This document shows, piece by piece, positions 46,177 to 54,939 of a stretch of 64,000 bases of DNA. This DNA comes from Marine Group III euryarchaeote CG-Bathy1 (GTDB lineage Archaea; Thermoplasmatota; Poseidoniia; MGIII; CG-Epi1). A program made the translations under genes and the position numbers. Every line of letters starts with the position of its first letter. Within the stretch, counting starts at the first letter, position 1. The stretch lies in contig MIYU01000001.1 of NCBI GenBank assembly GCA_001875425.1, positions 62,001 to 126,000 of the forward strand, written 5' to 3'. The notes below the pieces were generated by a model. That model worked only from the letters and a program-made list of their open reading frames with translations. It did no database searches and was not told the origin of the DNA.

Positions 46177-48899
46177 TTAATTTCGTTCTTTATTTTATTC
46201 AGAATATCTTTAGCAGCTTCTTTAATTTTATTTTTTGGATATGTGCTTTGAGCATACATCGGAGATCCACCACCCCTACCTTCCAATTTTTCAGAAATTT
46301 CTTTAACGATATCGTTACAATTAATGTCAACATTGTCTGCTCTAGATAATATGAGGCTTCCATTTCCCCCATCAACACTAGTTAGTAAAACAATAGAATC
46401 ATTCTCTTCACACAGCTTCTTAGATAATTTTTGCATTTCAGGTACTGTTGCGTTTCCTAATTCCTTAGAATATATTTTAAACGAACCTATTTTTTCAAAT
46501 AAAATATCTCCAGATTTCATATCTGCAATCTGTTTTTCTAATTTACTTACTAAACTTCTCATTTCTTTCCATTCTTTCACAAATTTCTCCACCGTTTCAG
46601 GTACGTTTTCTTTCGCAACATTTAGTATATTCGCAGCTTCTTCTAGTATAATTCTTTCTTTTCTTGCGGCCTCAAGAGCTTCCTCTCCTGCAACAAATTC
46701 GAGTCTTTCCACACCATCTTGAATCCGCTCACTTTTCATAAGTTTAACGGCCTTCACTATTCCAGTACTTTTTACATGCGTTCCTGCACACGCTTGTGCA
46801 TCTATGTTCGGTATTTCTACAATTCTAATATCTTTGTATTTTGGTGCCCCACCTTGATACAAAGTTATTCCATATTTTTTATCTGCTTCACTTCTAGGTA
46901 AAAATTTTGAAATAATTTCATAATCATTCATAATGGTTTGATTTGCACATCTTTCAATTTCATTAAGCGTTTCTACATCTAAACGTTCATGATGTGTAAT
47001 GTCCAATCTTGCCTTAGTTGCTTCTTTTTGAGCTCCAGTTTGCCATACATGAAGGCCTAATATTTTCCTTGCAGCAGCTCCAACGATGTGTGTTGCACTA
47101 TGATGCTTACTAAGGGAATCGCGATATTTGCCATCTATTTTTCCAATTACAGTTGTTCCTACTTTAGGTATTTCCCCTTCTAATTCATGAATTACAATAT
47201 CACCTATCTTTTGTACATTCACTACTTTAGATTTTTTACCCTCCCAACTAAAATTCCCTTTATCTGCCGGTTGACCCCCTCCTTCTGGATAAAATATCGT
47301 ACTATCTAATGCAATTTTTTTATCATCTGAGTAAAGAACTTTAGCACTAAACTCTCTATCTTCAGGATTTGCATAAAATAATAACTCCGTCGATTCAATT
47401 TCAGGTATTTTTTCTGCTTCCTTTTCTTTTTTCTCAACTACGTTATGTCGATCAGCTACTAAAGCTAGAAAACCATCAGGTATCTCTACATTTTTTCCCT
47501 GTTCTAAAGCAAATTCTTTAACAATTGCCGGAGGTAATCCTTTCGAATCATACAGTTCAATTAATTTTTCAGAATTTATTTCACCTTTCTGCAATGTCCG
47601 TTGTACGGCTCTTCTTCCCTTTTCTAACGTTTCTTCAAATTTTTTCTCTTCTAAATCAATTAGTGAAATAATATGCTCTCTCCTTTCATTTAATTCAGGA
47701 TATGTATTTTTTAAATCTTCTAATTGTATTTTTACAACATTCGATAATTCTTTTTCAATTCCTAAATCCCGAAGTAAAACAAGAGTACGTCTAACGACCA
47801 TTCTTGCAAGATATCCAGCTTTTACATTACTAGGTACTATTCCATCTCCAAACATAAATGCCAAAGCACGTGCATGATCAGCAACTGCAAATACCTTTTC
47901 CAAAGGTTCAACAATTCTTGTTAATTTTTCTATTTCAATGTCATATCCCTTTTCGGCAAGTCTGTTTAGAACTTTCATTCTTAAATCTGTTAAATCGGCC
48001 CCATAGTCTATAGATAATAGTCCGCAAACTTTTGCATTCTCCTCTATAATTTCTTTCGAGTTTTTTAATTCTTTCGATAGGCCGGCTTTTTCAGTTAAAT
48101 ATTCAATAGTTTTAGGCAATACAGCTTCGTAAACTGTTGGCGTTCCTTGGGATGCCCAAACCATTCTTTCTAAACCATAACCAGTATCAACTATTGATCT
48201 CGACATTTTTTTGAATTTAATTCCTTTCATCTCTATATCGCCATCACTAGATTCTTCTAAATCCATGAAGACTAATGTAGCTAGTTCTAAACCACCTCCT
48301 AATACTTCAAGAGCTTCTCCACCGTTTCCCCCGCCAACCCATGGGTTTTCTTTGTATGTTAGGGCCTCACTTCTCATTCCTAAGGATGTGTAAAGCTCAT
48401 GACATAATTCAACCGTTCTTTCTTTCCAATATATGGTTTCTTCTTCGTTAAAGGCATGATGGGCCATCATTTCGAAGGTGGTAAGGTGTCTTCCACTCCT
48501 TCCAACTGATTCTAAATCATTTAATCTAATACATGGTTGTGAAATTGTTAATGGATTCGCTGGAGGGACCGCTAATCCACTAGTTACATGTGGTTGAAAA
48601 ACAGCTATTGATGCTATACTTAGATATATGTCATCTCTCCAGCGAGCAACTACAGATGCCCTATCAACTCTACTATGTCCTTTCTTTTCAAAGAATGAAA
48701 GATAAGCTTCTCTCATCTGATCCAAGTTCATCGGTTTTTCAAACAAAGGCGTATCAAAGAAAGAATATTCCACACAAGGGGCATCACCACATTTTTCCTG
48801 TTTATTAATCGACCAAAACCAATTTTCACAATCTATGCACTGCTGTCTTTCGAATCCATTTTTATTAAAAAAATCTAGATTTATCCCTTCTTCACTCAC
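46173..48899 (-). CDS. alaS: Alanyl-tRNA synthetase
   Basis: About 908 residues of archaeal AlaRS. The N-terminus has the archaeal four-cysteine zinc segment CIDCENWFW ... KCGDAPC. The class II core includes RWRDDIYLSIASIAVFQPHVT and YGLERMVWAS, the editing domain includes SKHHSATHIVGAAA and ACAGTHVKSTG, and the C-terminal C-Ala has EGRGGGSPMYAQ. The track start is a TTG; I favour the GTG at 48899, 24 bases after a TATA-like box (48921-48927), which would be leaderless. The end overlaps the convergent CoA-binding gene. Confidence 0.95.
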   Translation of the reverse strand: MSEEGINLDFFNKNGFERQQCIDCENWFWSINKQEKCGDAPCVEYSFFDTPLFEKPMNLDQMREAYLSFFEKKGHSRVDRASVVARWRDDIYLSIASIAVFQPHVTSGLAVPPANPLTISQPCIRLNDLESVGRSGRHLTTFEMMAHHAFNEEETIYWKERTVELCHELYTSLGMRSEALTYKENPWVGGGNGGEALEVLGGGLELATLVFMDLEESSDGDIEMKGIKFKKMSRSIVDTGYGLERMVWASQGTPTVYEAVLPKTIEYLTEKAGLSKELKNSKEIIEENAKVCGLLSIDYGADLTDLRMKVLNRLAEKGYDIEIEKLTRIVEPLEKVFAVADHARALAFMFGDGIVPSNVKAGYLARMVVRRTLVLLRDLGIEKELSNVVKIQLEDLKNTYPELNERREHIISLIDLEEKKFEETLEKGRRAVQRTLQKGEINSEKLIELYDSKGLPPAIVKEFALEQGKNVEIPDGFLALVADRHNVVEKKEKEAEKIPEIESTELLFYANPEDREFSAKVLYSDDKKIALDSTIFYPEGGGQPADKGNFSWEGKKSKVVNVQKIGDIVIHELEGEIPKVGTTVIGKIDGKYRDSLSKHHSATHIVGAAARKILGLHVWQTGAQKEATKARLDITHHERLDVETLNEIERCANQTIMNDYEIISKFLPRSEADKKYGITLYQGGAPKYKDIRIVEIPNIDAQACAGTHVKSTGIVKAVKLMKSERIQDGVERLEFVAGEEALEAARKERIILEEAANILNVAKENVPETVEKFVKEWKEMRSLVSKLEKQIADMKSGDILFEKIGSFKIYSKELGNATVPEMQKLSKKLCEENDSIVLLTSVDGGNGSLILSRADNVDINCNDIVKEISEKLEGRGGGSPMYAQSTYPKNKIKEAAKDILNKIKNEIN

Positions 48900-48920
48900 A
48901 GAGGTCAATCTATTGCACAA

Positions 48921-48927
48921 TATAAAT
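48921..48927 (-). promoter_or_regulatory. TATA-like box for alaS
   Basis: TATAAAT on plus, ATTTATA on minus, centred about 24 bases before the GTG at 48899. This spacing supports that start. Confidence 0.4.
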
Positions 48928-48976
48928 CATAGTGACCAAAAGACTTTATCCCGATAGACCCTTCAAGACATGTCTT

Positions 48977-49564
48977 ATGGCGGAAAGGAATTTCATTATC
49001 ATCGGTCACAGAGCCCACACTGCAGCAGATTGGAAATTGAATGATATCTGCGGAGGTGCAGGTAGAATGGACATTCTAGCTCGCTGCGTAACATCAGCTT
49101 TATGCGAATCTCACGGAATAAGAAAAGATACTGATGTTTGGCTCGTTTTGAAAGGTCCTCCAAATAACCCACTTTCAATTCATTTTTCTGGTAAAAATAT
49201 AAAATATCTAAATCCGGATGAACGTTCAACTGCAGCATTAATCAGAAATGCATTAATCAAATCTAAAAAAATCGAAGAAAGTTTTGAAACAAGTCCAGGC
49301 ATAACAGTTCATCTCAAAGATCTCCCCGAAATTCTTGATTTTTTACCACAACCTATCGTTTTATTATCAGAAGATGGAGAAACTAAATTTCCGCCCTTGC
49401 CATCTACTTTTGTTTTGGGCGATGATACGGATCTGAGTAAAGATGAAATCTCATCTTTGAGAAAACATCTAAATTTATCTTTAGGTAAAAAAAGTCTCTT
49501 AACTTCATCATGTATCATTCTTTTACATTCTAATTACGATTTCTCTAGTGGCACTCAATCTTAA
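48977..49564 (+). CDS. trmY: tRNA pseudouridine-54 N1-methyltransferase TrmY
   Basis: 195 residues from the ATG at 48977 (MAERNFIIIGHRAHTAADW). It matches the SPOUT-class TrmY family: FIIIGHRAHT, GAGRMDILARCVTSALCESHGIRKD, and a C-terminal FVLGDDTDLSKDE knot segment. TrmY makes N1-methylpseudouridine at position 54 of archaeal tRNAs. The track start 15 codons earlier is not supported. A plausible promoter lies between it and divergent alaS. Confidence 0.88.
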   Translation: MAERNFIIIGHRAHTAADWKLNDICGGAGRMDILARCVTSALCESHGIRKDTDVWLVLKGPPNNPLSIHFSGKNIKYLNPDERSTAALIRNALIKSKKIEESFETSPGITVHLKDLPEILDFLPQPIVLLSEDGETKFPPLPSTFVLGDDTDLSKDEISSLRKHLNLSLGKKSLLTSSCIILLHSNYDFSSGTQS

Positions 49565-49588
49565 TTATCATTACTCTATTACGTTAGT

Positions 49589-50926
49589 ATGGGCAAGTCC
49601 ATATCACAAGCTACGCTTAACAATTGTAGAAAAAATCTCAACTCTAATGATGCTGCTAAAGTTTCAATAAATGCAGCCACACGTGTTAATGTTAGAAAGC
49701 TATCAATGAATTGGGATGCCTTTAGACAAATAGATCATACCTTTTCAAACACCGTATCCGGTCAAATGAAAGCTTCACATCAAAAGCGTAGTGGTAGGTG
49801 TTGGGGATTTGCTGGATTAAATCTTCTTAGAATCTATCTTGGACGCAAATACAAACTAAAAAATTTTGAATTTTCACAAAATTATTTCATGTTTTTCGAT
49901 AAGCTAGAAAAGGCCAATTATTTTCTTGAAAATATAATAGAAACATCTGAGAAAGACGTTAGCAGTAGATTGGTCTCACATTTACTATACAGCCCAGTTC
50001 AAGATGGCGGGCAATGGGATATGTTCGTCAATCTATTGAATAAATATGGTGCCGTTCCAAAATCCGTAATGGCTGAAAGTTTTCACAGTAGTAATTCATC
50101 CCAAATGAATAAACTTCTAACTAGAAAACTCAGAGGCTATGCTCTTGATTTACGCACGGCTCACTCCAAAGGCAGTAAACTTTCTGAATTAAGGAAGCTG
50201 AAGGATGAGATGCTTTCTACAATTTTTCAAATGCTATGTATAATGCTAGGAACGCCACCTGAAAAATTCGATTGGTCTATAAGAGATAAAAAAGATAAAT
50301 TTCATCGCTTTACAGATTTAACTCCAAAGAGTTTTTACAATAAACATGTAGGAACGGTTCTAGATGATTTTGTCTGTTTGATTAATGACCCCCGTTCTCA
50401 AACAGATTATAACAAGACTTACACTGTCGATTATTTGGGGAATGTAATCGATGGAAATATTATTAGGTATCTGAATTTAGAAAGTGACGAACTGAGAAAA
50501 TACTCAATCAAATCCATCAAAGCCGATGATCCCGTTTGGTTCGGCTGTGACGTAGGCAAATACTTCAGTCGTGAATTCGGCGTTATGGATTTAGATTTAT
50601 TCAATTTTGATACCTTTTTCGGTACAGATTTTCCAATGACTAAATCAGAGAGACTCGACTATGGCGATAGTGTCATGACACATGCTATGGTTTTCACAGG
50701 CGTTGATATCAAAAACAGAAAACCGGTCAAATGGCGCGTCGAAAATAGTTGGGGCGAAGATCACGGTAAGAAAGGATACGACATAATGTCTGATAGTTGG
50801 TTTGATGAATTTATGTATGAAGTTGTAATTCACAAGAAGCATTTACCAGCTAAAATAGTGAAACAATACAAATCGAAACCGATTGCTTTACCACCATGGG
50901 ATCCGATGGGTTCTCTGGCTCATTAG
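49589..50926 (+). CDS. C1B peptidase, bleomycin hydrolase/PepC-like aminopeptidase
   Basis: 445 residues. The papain-like triad is visible: SGRCWGFAG (Cys), DSVMTHAMVFTG (His) and WRVENSWGEDHG (Asn). The conserved FEFSQNYFMFFDKLEKAN and DGGQWDMFVNLLNKYGAVP belong to the bleomycin hydrolase family, which forms hexameric cytoplasmic aminopeptidases. The C-terminal tail ends LAH beyond the catalytic core; in this family the tail sits in the active site and sets aminopeptidase specificity. Mostly a bacterial and eukaryotic family, so past transfer is likely. Confidence 0.92.
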   Translation: MGKSISQATLNNCRKNLNSNDAAKVSINAATRVNVRKLSMNWDAFRQIDHTFSNTVSGQMKASHQKRSGRCWGFAGLNLLRIYLGRKYKLKNFEFSQNYFMFFDKLEKANYFLENIIETSEKDVSSRLVSHLLYSPVQDGGQWDMFVNLLNKYGAVPKSVMAESFHSSNSSQMNKLLTRKLRGYALDLRTAHSKGSKLSELRKLKDEMLSTIFQMLCIMLGTPPEKFDWSIRDKKDKFHRFTDLTPKSFYNKHVGTVLDDFVCLINDPRSQTDYNKTYTVDYLGNVIDGNIIRYLNLESDELRKYSIKSIKADDPVWFGCDVGKYFSREFGVMDLDLFNFDTFFGTDFPMTKSERLDYGDSVMTHAMVFTGVDIKNRKPVKWRVENSWGEDHGKKGYDIMSDSWFDEFMYEVVIHKKHLPAKIVKQYKSKPIALPPWDPMGSLAH

Positions 50927-50938
50927 GTATATTCAATC

Positions 50939-51583
50939 ATGGGTCTCAAGGTAGTTCAATGGCCAGTAGGGCCATTTCAGATGAATACAACTCTGGTCAT
51001 CGACGAAGCTACTAGTGATGCAATTTTTTTCGATCCGGGGGCTTCAGTTCAAGATACTCTTACTTATTCCAAAGAAAAGGGATTAAAAATCATACATCTA
51101 ATCGCAACACATTGTCATTTGGATCATATTTCTTCCGCTTCTGAAGCAATAAATTCTCTCAATTTAGATTTACAGATACATTCTTCTGGAAAGGATTTCC
51201 TTACTACTTTAGATGTCCAGGCAGACATGTTCAATCTCCCTCGGCCTATTCCATTCAGTACAGATTCCTTTCTAGATGAAGGTGATCAGATTTCTCTCGG
51301 AGATTCGACATTTGAAATTCTACATTGTCCAGGACACAGTCCAGATTCATTGTGCTTTTATGATGGAGAAATCTTAATCGGAGGAGATGTTCTGTTTTAT
51401 CGTTCAGTAGGTAGAACTGATATTCCTGGAGGTGATTCAGCTCAGCTTATCGAATCGATAACGAAAAAGATTCTCCCTCTTCCTGATAGTACAATTGTCT
51501 ACCCAGGACACGGTCCAACGACGATTATCGGCGATGAAAAGATACACAATCCATTTCTAAATGGAAAATTAAAATTAGTCTAA
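50939..51583 (+). CDS. Metallo-beta-lactamase-fold hydrolase (glyoxalase II-like), copy 1
   Basis: 214 residues with THCHLDHIS (HxHxDH), a HCPGHSPDS, a GGDVLFYRSVGRTD and a final YPGHGPTT: the two-metal site of the MBL fold in the glyoxalase II/YcbL group. Likely a cytoplasmic thioester hydrolase or similar. It has a close relative in the window at 53144-53758. Starts 12 bases after the C1B peptidase, same strand. Confidence 0.85.
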   Translation: MGLKVVQWPVGPFQMNTTLVIDEATSDAIFFDPGASVQDTLTYSKEKGLKIIHLIATHCHLDHISSASEAINSLNLDLQIHSSGKDFLTTLDVQADMFNLPRPIPFSTDSFLDEGDQISLGDSTFEILHCPGHSPDSLCFYDGEILIGGDVLFYRSVGRTDIPGGDSAQLIESITKKILPLPDSTIVYPGHGPTTIIGDEKIHNPFLNGKLKLV

Positions 51584-51584
51584 T

Positions 51585-51716
51585 CTACTCTTCATTGCAT
51601 TTTTTGCAAGATTCAAGTTTCTCAATTTCCATAGGTGTCCAAGCCTCCATACCGCACTTATCACACGAAAGAAGATGAACTTTCTTTCCTTTTATCCATC
51701 CTTTGAAACTAGCCAT
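51585..51716 (-). CDS. Tiny zinc-ribbon protein (43 aa), not in ORF track
   Basis: My own translation: 43 residues beginning MASFKGWIKGKKVHLL with two CxxC pairs (SCDKCGME and SCKKCNEE), a clear four-cysteine zinc site. It has ATG and TAG in frame and fills most of the gap between two plus-strand genes, facing the opposite way. The size is typical of small archaeal zinc-ribbon proteins. Function unknown. Confidence 0.65.
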   Translation of the reverse strand: MASFKGWIKGKKVHLLSCDKCGMEAWTPMEIEKLESCKKCNEE

Positions 51717-51768
51717 AATGGTCTACCGTAACTAGGTTATTATAGCATTACGTTATCGTACCTGATAA

Positions 51769-52095
51769 GTGACAAATCCTCTAGATGATGTAGATAGACA
51801 AAATCGACTCTTTTTTGAAAACGATAATCTTATGGTATCTCTTTCTTTGGAAAAAGGCATACCATTCTCAGTCTGGAAAGAACCATCTGACAAACAAACT
51901 CCTGTTATGAGGAAAGAGATGAAAGCAGTTCTGATGAAAATTGGAGATGAGTATTACGGTAGGGGCAATTATCTCATAGATAGATATCAGAATCAATATT
52001 CCGGTTACATGGTCTGGTATGCTAGACCAAATATGAATCTAGAATTCAATCAACAGAAAATAAGTAAAAAACAATCTGGAGATTCCTCTAATTAA
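51769..52095 (+). CDS. Hypothetical protein
   Basis: 108 residues, GTG start, soluble, with many aromatic residues in the second half (YYGRGNYLIDRYQNQYSGYMVWYARP) and a polar tail. No family recognised. A TATTATAG-like element lies about 25-33 bases upstream. It precedes tmk by 21 bases, so they may be cotranscribed. Confidence 0.55.
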   Translation: MTNPLDDVDRQNRLFFENDNLMVSLSLEKGIPFSVWKEPSDKQTPVMRKEMKAVLMKIGDEYYGRGNYLIDRYQNQYSGYMVWYARPNMNLEFNQQKISKKQSGDSSN

Positions 52096-52116
52096 TACCC
52101 TTCGGATTGCCTTATT

Positions 52117-52701
52117 GTGCTCATAGTCTTAGAAGGGATAGATGGTTGCGGTAAATCTACTCAGGTTTCTTTATTAGTTGATAAATTACGAAGTATCGGT
52201 ATCGATACATTGAAGTTAAGAGAACCGACAGACAGCCCACACGGTCTTAGATTACGCTCAATTCTAAACGAAGAGATTCAAGCAGAGCATGATGAGATAC
52301 TAGATCTTTTCGTCAAAGATCGAAAGCAACACGTTTCTGAAAAAATAGCACCTGCTCTGAATAGTGAAAAAACTATAGTTATGGATCGGTACTATTATTC
52401 AACCATGGCTTATCAATCTGCAAGTGGATTTTCGATGGAACAAATAAGGACCGATAATAGCTTCGCACCCGTACCAACTTTAGTTCTGATTTTAGACATC
52501 TCTGCTAAAGATGGTGTCAAACGTGTTTTGAAAGAAGGCAATGCCGATAGATTCGAAAAAGAAGATTTTCTCAATCGTGTTCGGGAACAGTACCTCAAAT
52601 TGAAAAACGAACCAAATGTCGAGATAATTGATGCCAGTCTAGAAGTTCAAGAAGTACATGCAAACATATGGTCTTTTGTTGAAAATTTAATGGAGTCTTA
52701 A
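52117..52701 (+). CDS. tmk: Thymidylate kinase
   Basis: 194 residues that phosphorylate dTMP to dTDP. P-loop EGIDGCGKST (residues 6-15), the REPTDSPHG substrate segment, the DRYYYSTMAYQ motif, and LILDISAKDGVKRV are all typical. The start is GTG. The stop overlaps the start of the following membrane protein gene (TAATG). Confidence 0.93.
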   Translation: MLIVLEGIDGCGKSTQVSLLVDKLRSIGIDTLKLREPTDSPHGLRLRSILNEEIQAEHDEILDLFVKDRKQHVSEKIAPALNSEKTIVMDRYYYSTMAYQSASGFSMEQIRTDNSFAPVPTLVLILDISAKDGVKRVLKEGNADRFEKEDFLNRVREQYLKLKNEPNVEIIDASLEVQEVHANIWSFVENLMES

Positions 52702-53147
52702 TGGAAATCTTACTATTACTCAAACTCATTTTCGGTACCGTACTCATTTACGATGTCGTTTTACTATTCCGTTCCGAATCGGATGGTGATGTAGTGGAGA
52801 CATGCCACCCTTTCGATGAATTACGTAAAAAAGGAATCAATGCAATTCTCATTCCACTCTCTATATTTCTATTATTGATTATGGATTTGATACAGGATTT
52901 AGATCTCAAACTTTCGTTCGCACTTCTACTTCTATCTTTAACCTATCTTGCAATGCCTAGAAAAACTGCATATGGTGAAAATGGTTTACTATTAGATGGT
53001 CAGAAATATCCTAAAGATAAGATTCTAGGAGTTATTAAGAAAGAAGAAAACTATTCAATTAGAATTGAATGGTATGGGTGGTTATCTGAAAGAGAATTGA
53101 CAGACGGTCCAGTGGCTAGAAAATTATTAGAAGATTTTCAAGATTAA
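52701..53147 (+). CDS. Small membrane protein, unknown
   Basis: 148 residues: an N-terminal hydrophobic helix (ILLLLKLIFGTVLIYDVVLLF), a cytoplasmic loop (ETCHPFDELRKKG), two close helices (ILIPLSIFLLLIMDLI and LSFALLLLSLTYLAM), then a short charged domain with EWYGWLSERELTDG. No family recognised. It overlaps tmk by one base and is probably in its operon. Confidence 0.6.
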   Translation: MEILLLLKLIFGTVLIYDVVLLFRSESDGDVVETCHPFDELRKKGINAILIPLSIFLLLIMDLIQDLDLKLSFALLLLSLTYLAMPRKTAYGENGLLLDGQKYPKDKILGVIKKEENYSIRIEWYGWLSERELTDGPVARKLLEDFQD

Positions 53148-53758
53148 TTTAGCATAAATTTGAGAAACTCAGCCTCAGTTCTCTCTTTCAATGTATAATT
53201 ATTTACCTTCTCATCTCCCATTTTGGACGTTTTAGCTGGTCCATAGTCATGTCCTGGGTAAACTAGCAAATTATTCGGCATCTCTCTCATAATTTTAACT
53301 AGTGAATTGTACATATCTTCATTACTTCCACCAGGTAAATCAGTTCTTCCACATTCCGAGACGAATAGCGTGTCTCCTGTGAATATAATTTCGTCATTCA
53401 CTATGAAACAGACCGAATCAGGACTATGCCCAGGTGTATGTACCGTTTCTATTGTTAAGTCTCCTATCTTGAACTTCTCTCTATCTTTTATATACTGGTC
53501 GACGGTAAATGTCGCTAATTCGTGCGCTATAACTTTAGCTCCTGTTTCACTAACAATTTCTCGATTTTCAGCTATATGATCTCTATGTCCATGAGTGTTA
53601 ATCACAGCAACAACCTTCATCGTCAATTCAGAAGCCATTTCTAACAATTTTCCAGCCTCAAAACCGGGATCTATAATCGCCGCTTCACCACTCTTTTCAC
53701 AACCTAAGATATATGCGAAGTTTTCCATCGGTCCAACCTTTATCTGTTTAACAATCAT
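53144..53758 (-). CDS. Metallo-beta-lactamase-fold hydrolase (glyoxalase II-like), copy 2
   Basis: 204 residues with NTHGHRDHIAEN (HxHxDH), HTPGHSPDSVC, FTGDTLFVSECGRTD and YPGHDYGP. It shares the GHSPDS and GRTD(I/L)PGG blocks with the copy at 50939, so the two are paralogues. It overlaps the end of the cysS gene upstream by four bases and the preceding convergent gene by four bases. Expected to be a cytoplasmic two-metal hydrolase; substrate unknown. Confidence 0.85.
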   Translation of the reverse strand: MIVKQIKVGPMENFAYILGCEKSGEAAIIDPGFEAGKLLEMASELTMKVVAVINTHGHRDHIAENREIVSETGAKVIAHELATFTVDQYIKDREKFKIGDLTIETVHTPGHSPDSVCFIVNDEIIFTGDTLFVSECGRTDLPGGSNEDMYNSLVKIMREMPNNLLVYPGHDYGPAKTSKMGDEKVNNYTLKERTEAEFLKFMLN

Positions 53759-54939
53759 AGAAATATTCCCAATGTTTTCTTGAATATGGAATATATTGAT
53801 GATATTTGTCCCATCTCACTTTCATTTTCTAATCTTTCTTTAGCCATTCTATCAACTTCTCTAATCAATTCTATAACTGCAGGTGTATTCAAATCGTCAT
53901 CCATATTATTTTCTATTTTTTCTAGAATCTCAACCAGTAATGCCGATTTTATCTCTCTCTTTTCATACGTCATCGATTTTTTAGCTACACGACTCAACGC
54001 TCGATACTCCTCACAGGCATTTTCAAAAGATTCAATATCAAAAGGCGTATTTTCACGATAACGGTGTTCAAGTAGATAAAATCGCATTTGCATAGGTTCA
54101 TTTTTTTTAAATATCTCTGAAAGTGTCAATCTCTGTTTTCCCGATTTCGATAATTTTCCTTCGGCATCTTCCATCAATCCATTATGCACCCAAAAATTAC
54201 AATATTCTTTCTCAAATATACATTCTGAAATAATTATTTCAGATTCATGATGCGGGTATATCAGATCCACACCACCACAATGGATGTCCAAGGGCATCTC
54301 TAGTATAGTTGAAGCCATCATTACACATTCCGAATGCCATCCAGGTCTTCCAGGCTTCAAACCTTCAATATTCCAAGTTTCCCCTCCTGCTAGTTCAGGT
54401 CCCCATAGCATGAAATCGTGTGGACTTCTTTTAGGCCCCGAATCAACATCTATTTCAACAATCGATTCATCTATACTATTACCTAACAGCTTTCCATGGT
54501 CTCTCGATTCAACTTTCAAGTAAACTCCCTCTTCTGTTTCATAGGCTTTTTCTACATTTAGAAAATTCTTCGTAATTTCAGCTATTTTTTCCACATATTC
54601 TGATGCTTTCGGGGTGTAGTGAGGTTCTAAATTCCCCAAAGCTTTCATTTGTGTTTTGAATTTTTCTGTATATTCTTCAGTTATTTCCTTTTCAGTCTTT
54701 CCAAATTTCAAAGCAGTTTGTGCCGTTTCATCAGACACATCAGTTATATTCTGTACATGCGTTACTAGATATCCATTGTATTCTATCCATCTTCTCAATA
54801 TATCAAAAGCAATGTATGATTTCGCATGACCTAAATGAGATTCAGAATAAACAGTCGGACCACATACATACATTCCTACTTCTTTCTTAGCAGGTTTGAA
54901 TTCTTCAATAGTTTTACTTTGAGTGTTATATATTTTCAT
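53755..54939 (-). CDS. cysS: Cysteinyl-tRNA synthetase (short form)
   Basis: 394 residues. The class I core is complete: the zinc ligand VCGPTV (C26), HLGH (35-38, HIGH motif), WHSECVMM and HHESEI for the remaining zinc ligands, and KLSKSGKQ (KMSKS). After the helical DALR region (about 330-380) the protein stops, roughly 65 residues before the end of E. coli CysRS, so the C-terminal anticodon-binding domain seems missing. It overlaps the MBL and GNAT genes on each side. Confidence 0.9.
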   Translation of the reverse strand: MKIYNTQSKTIEEFKPAKKEVGMYVCGPTVYSESHLGHAKSYIAFDILRRWIEYNGYLVTHVQNITDVSDETAQTALKFGKTEKEITEEYTEKFKTQMKALGNLEPHYTPKASEYVEKIAEITKNFLNVEKAYETEEGVYLKVESRDHGKLLGNSIDESIVEIDVDSGPKRSPHDFMLWGPELAGGETWNIEGLKPGRPGWHSECVMMASTILEMPLDIHCGGVDLIYPHHESEIIISECIFEKEYCNFWVHNGLMEDAEGKLSKSGKQRLTLSEIFKKNEPMQMRFYLLEHRYRENTPFDIESFENACEEYRALSRVAKKSMTYEKREIKSALLVEILEKIENNMDDDLNTPAVIELIREVDRMAKERLENESEMGQISSIYSIFKKTLGIFL

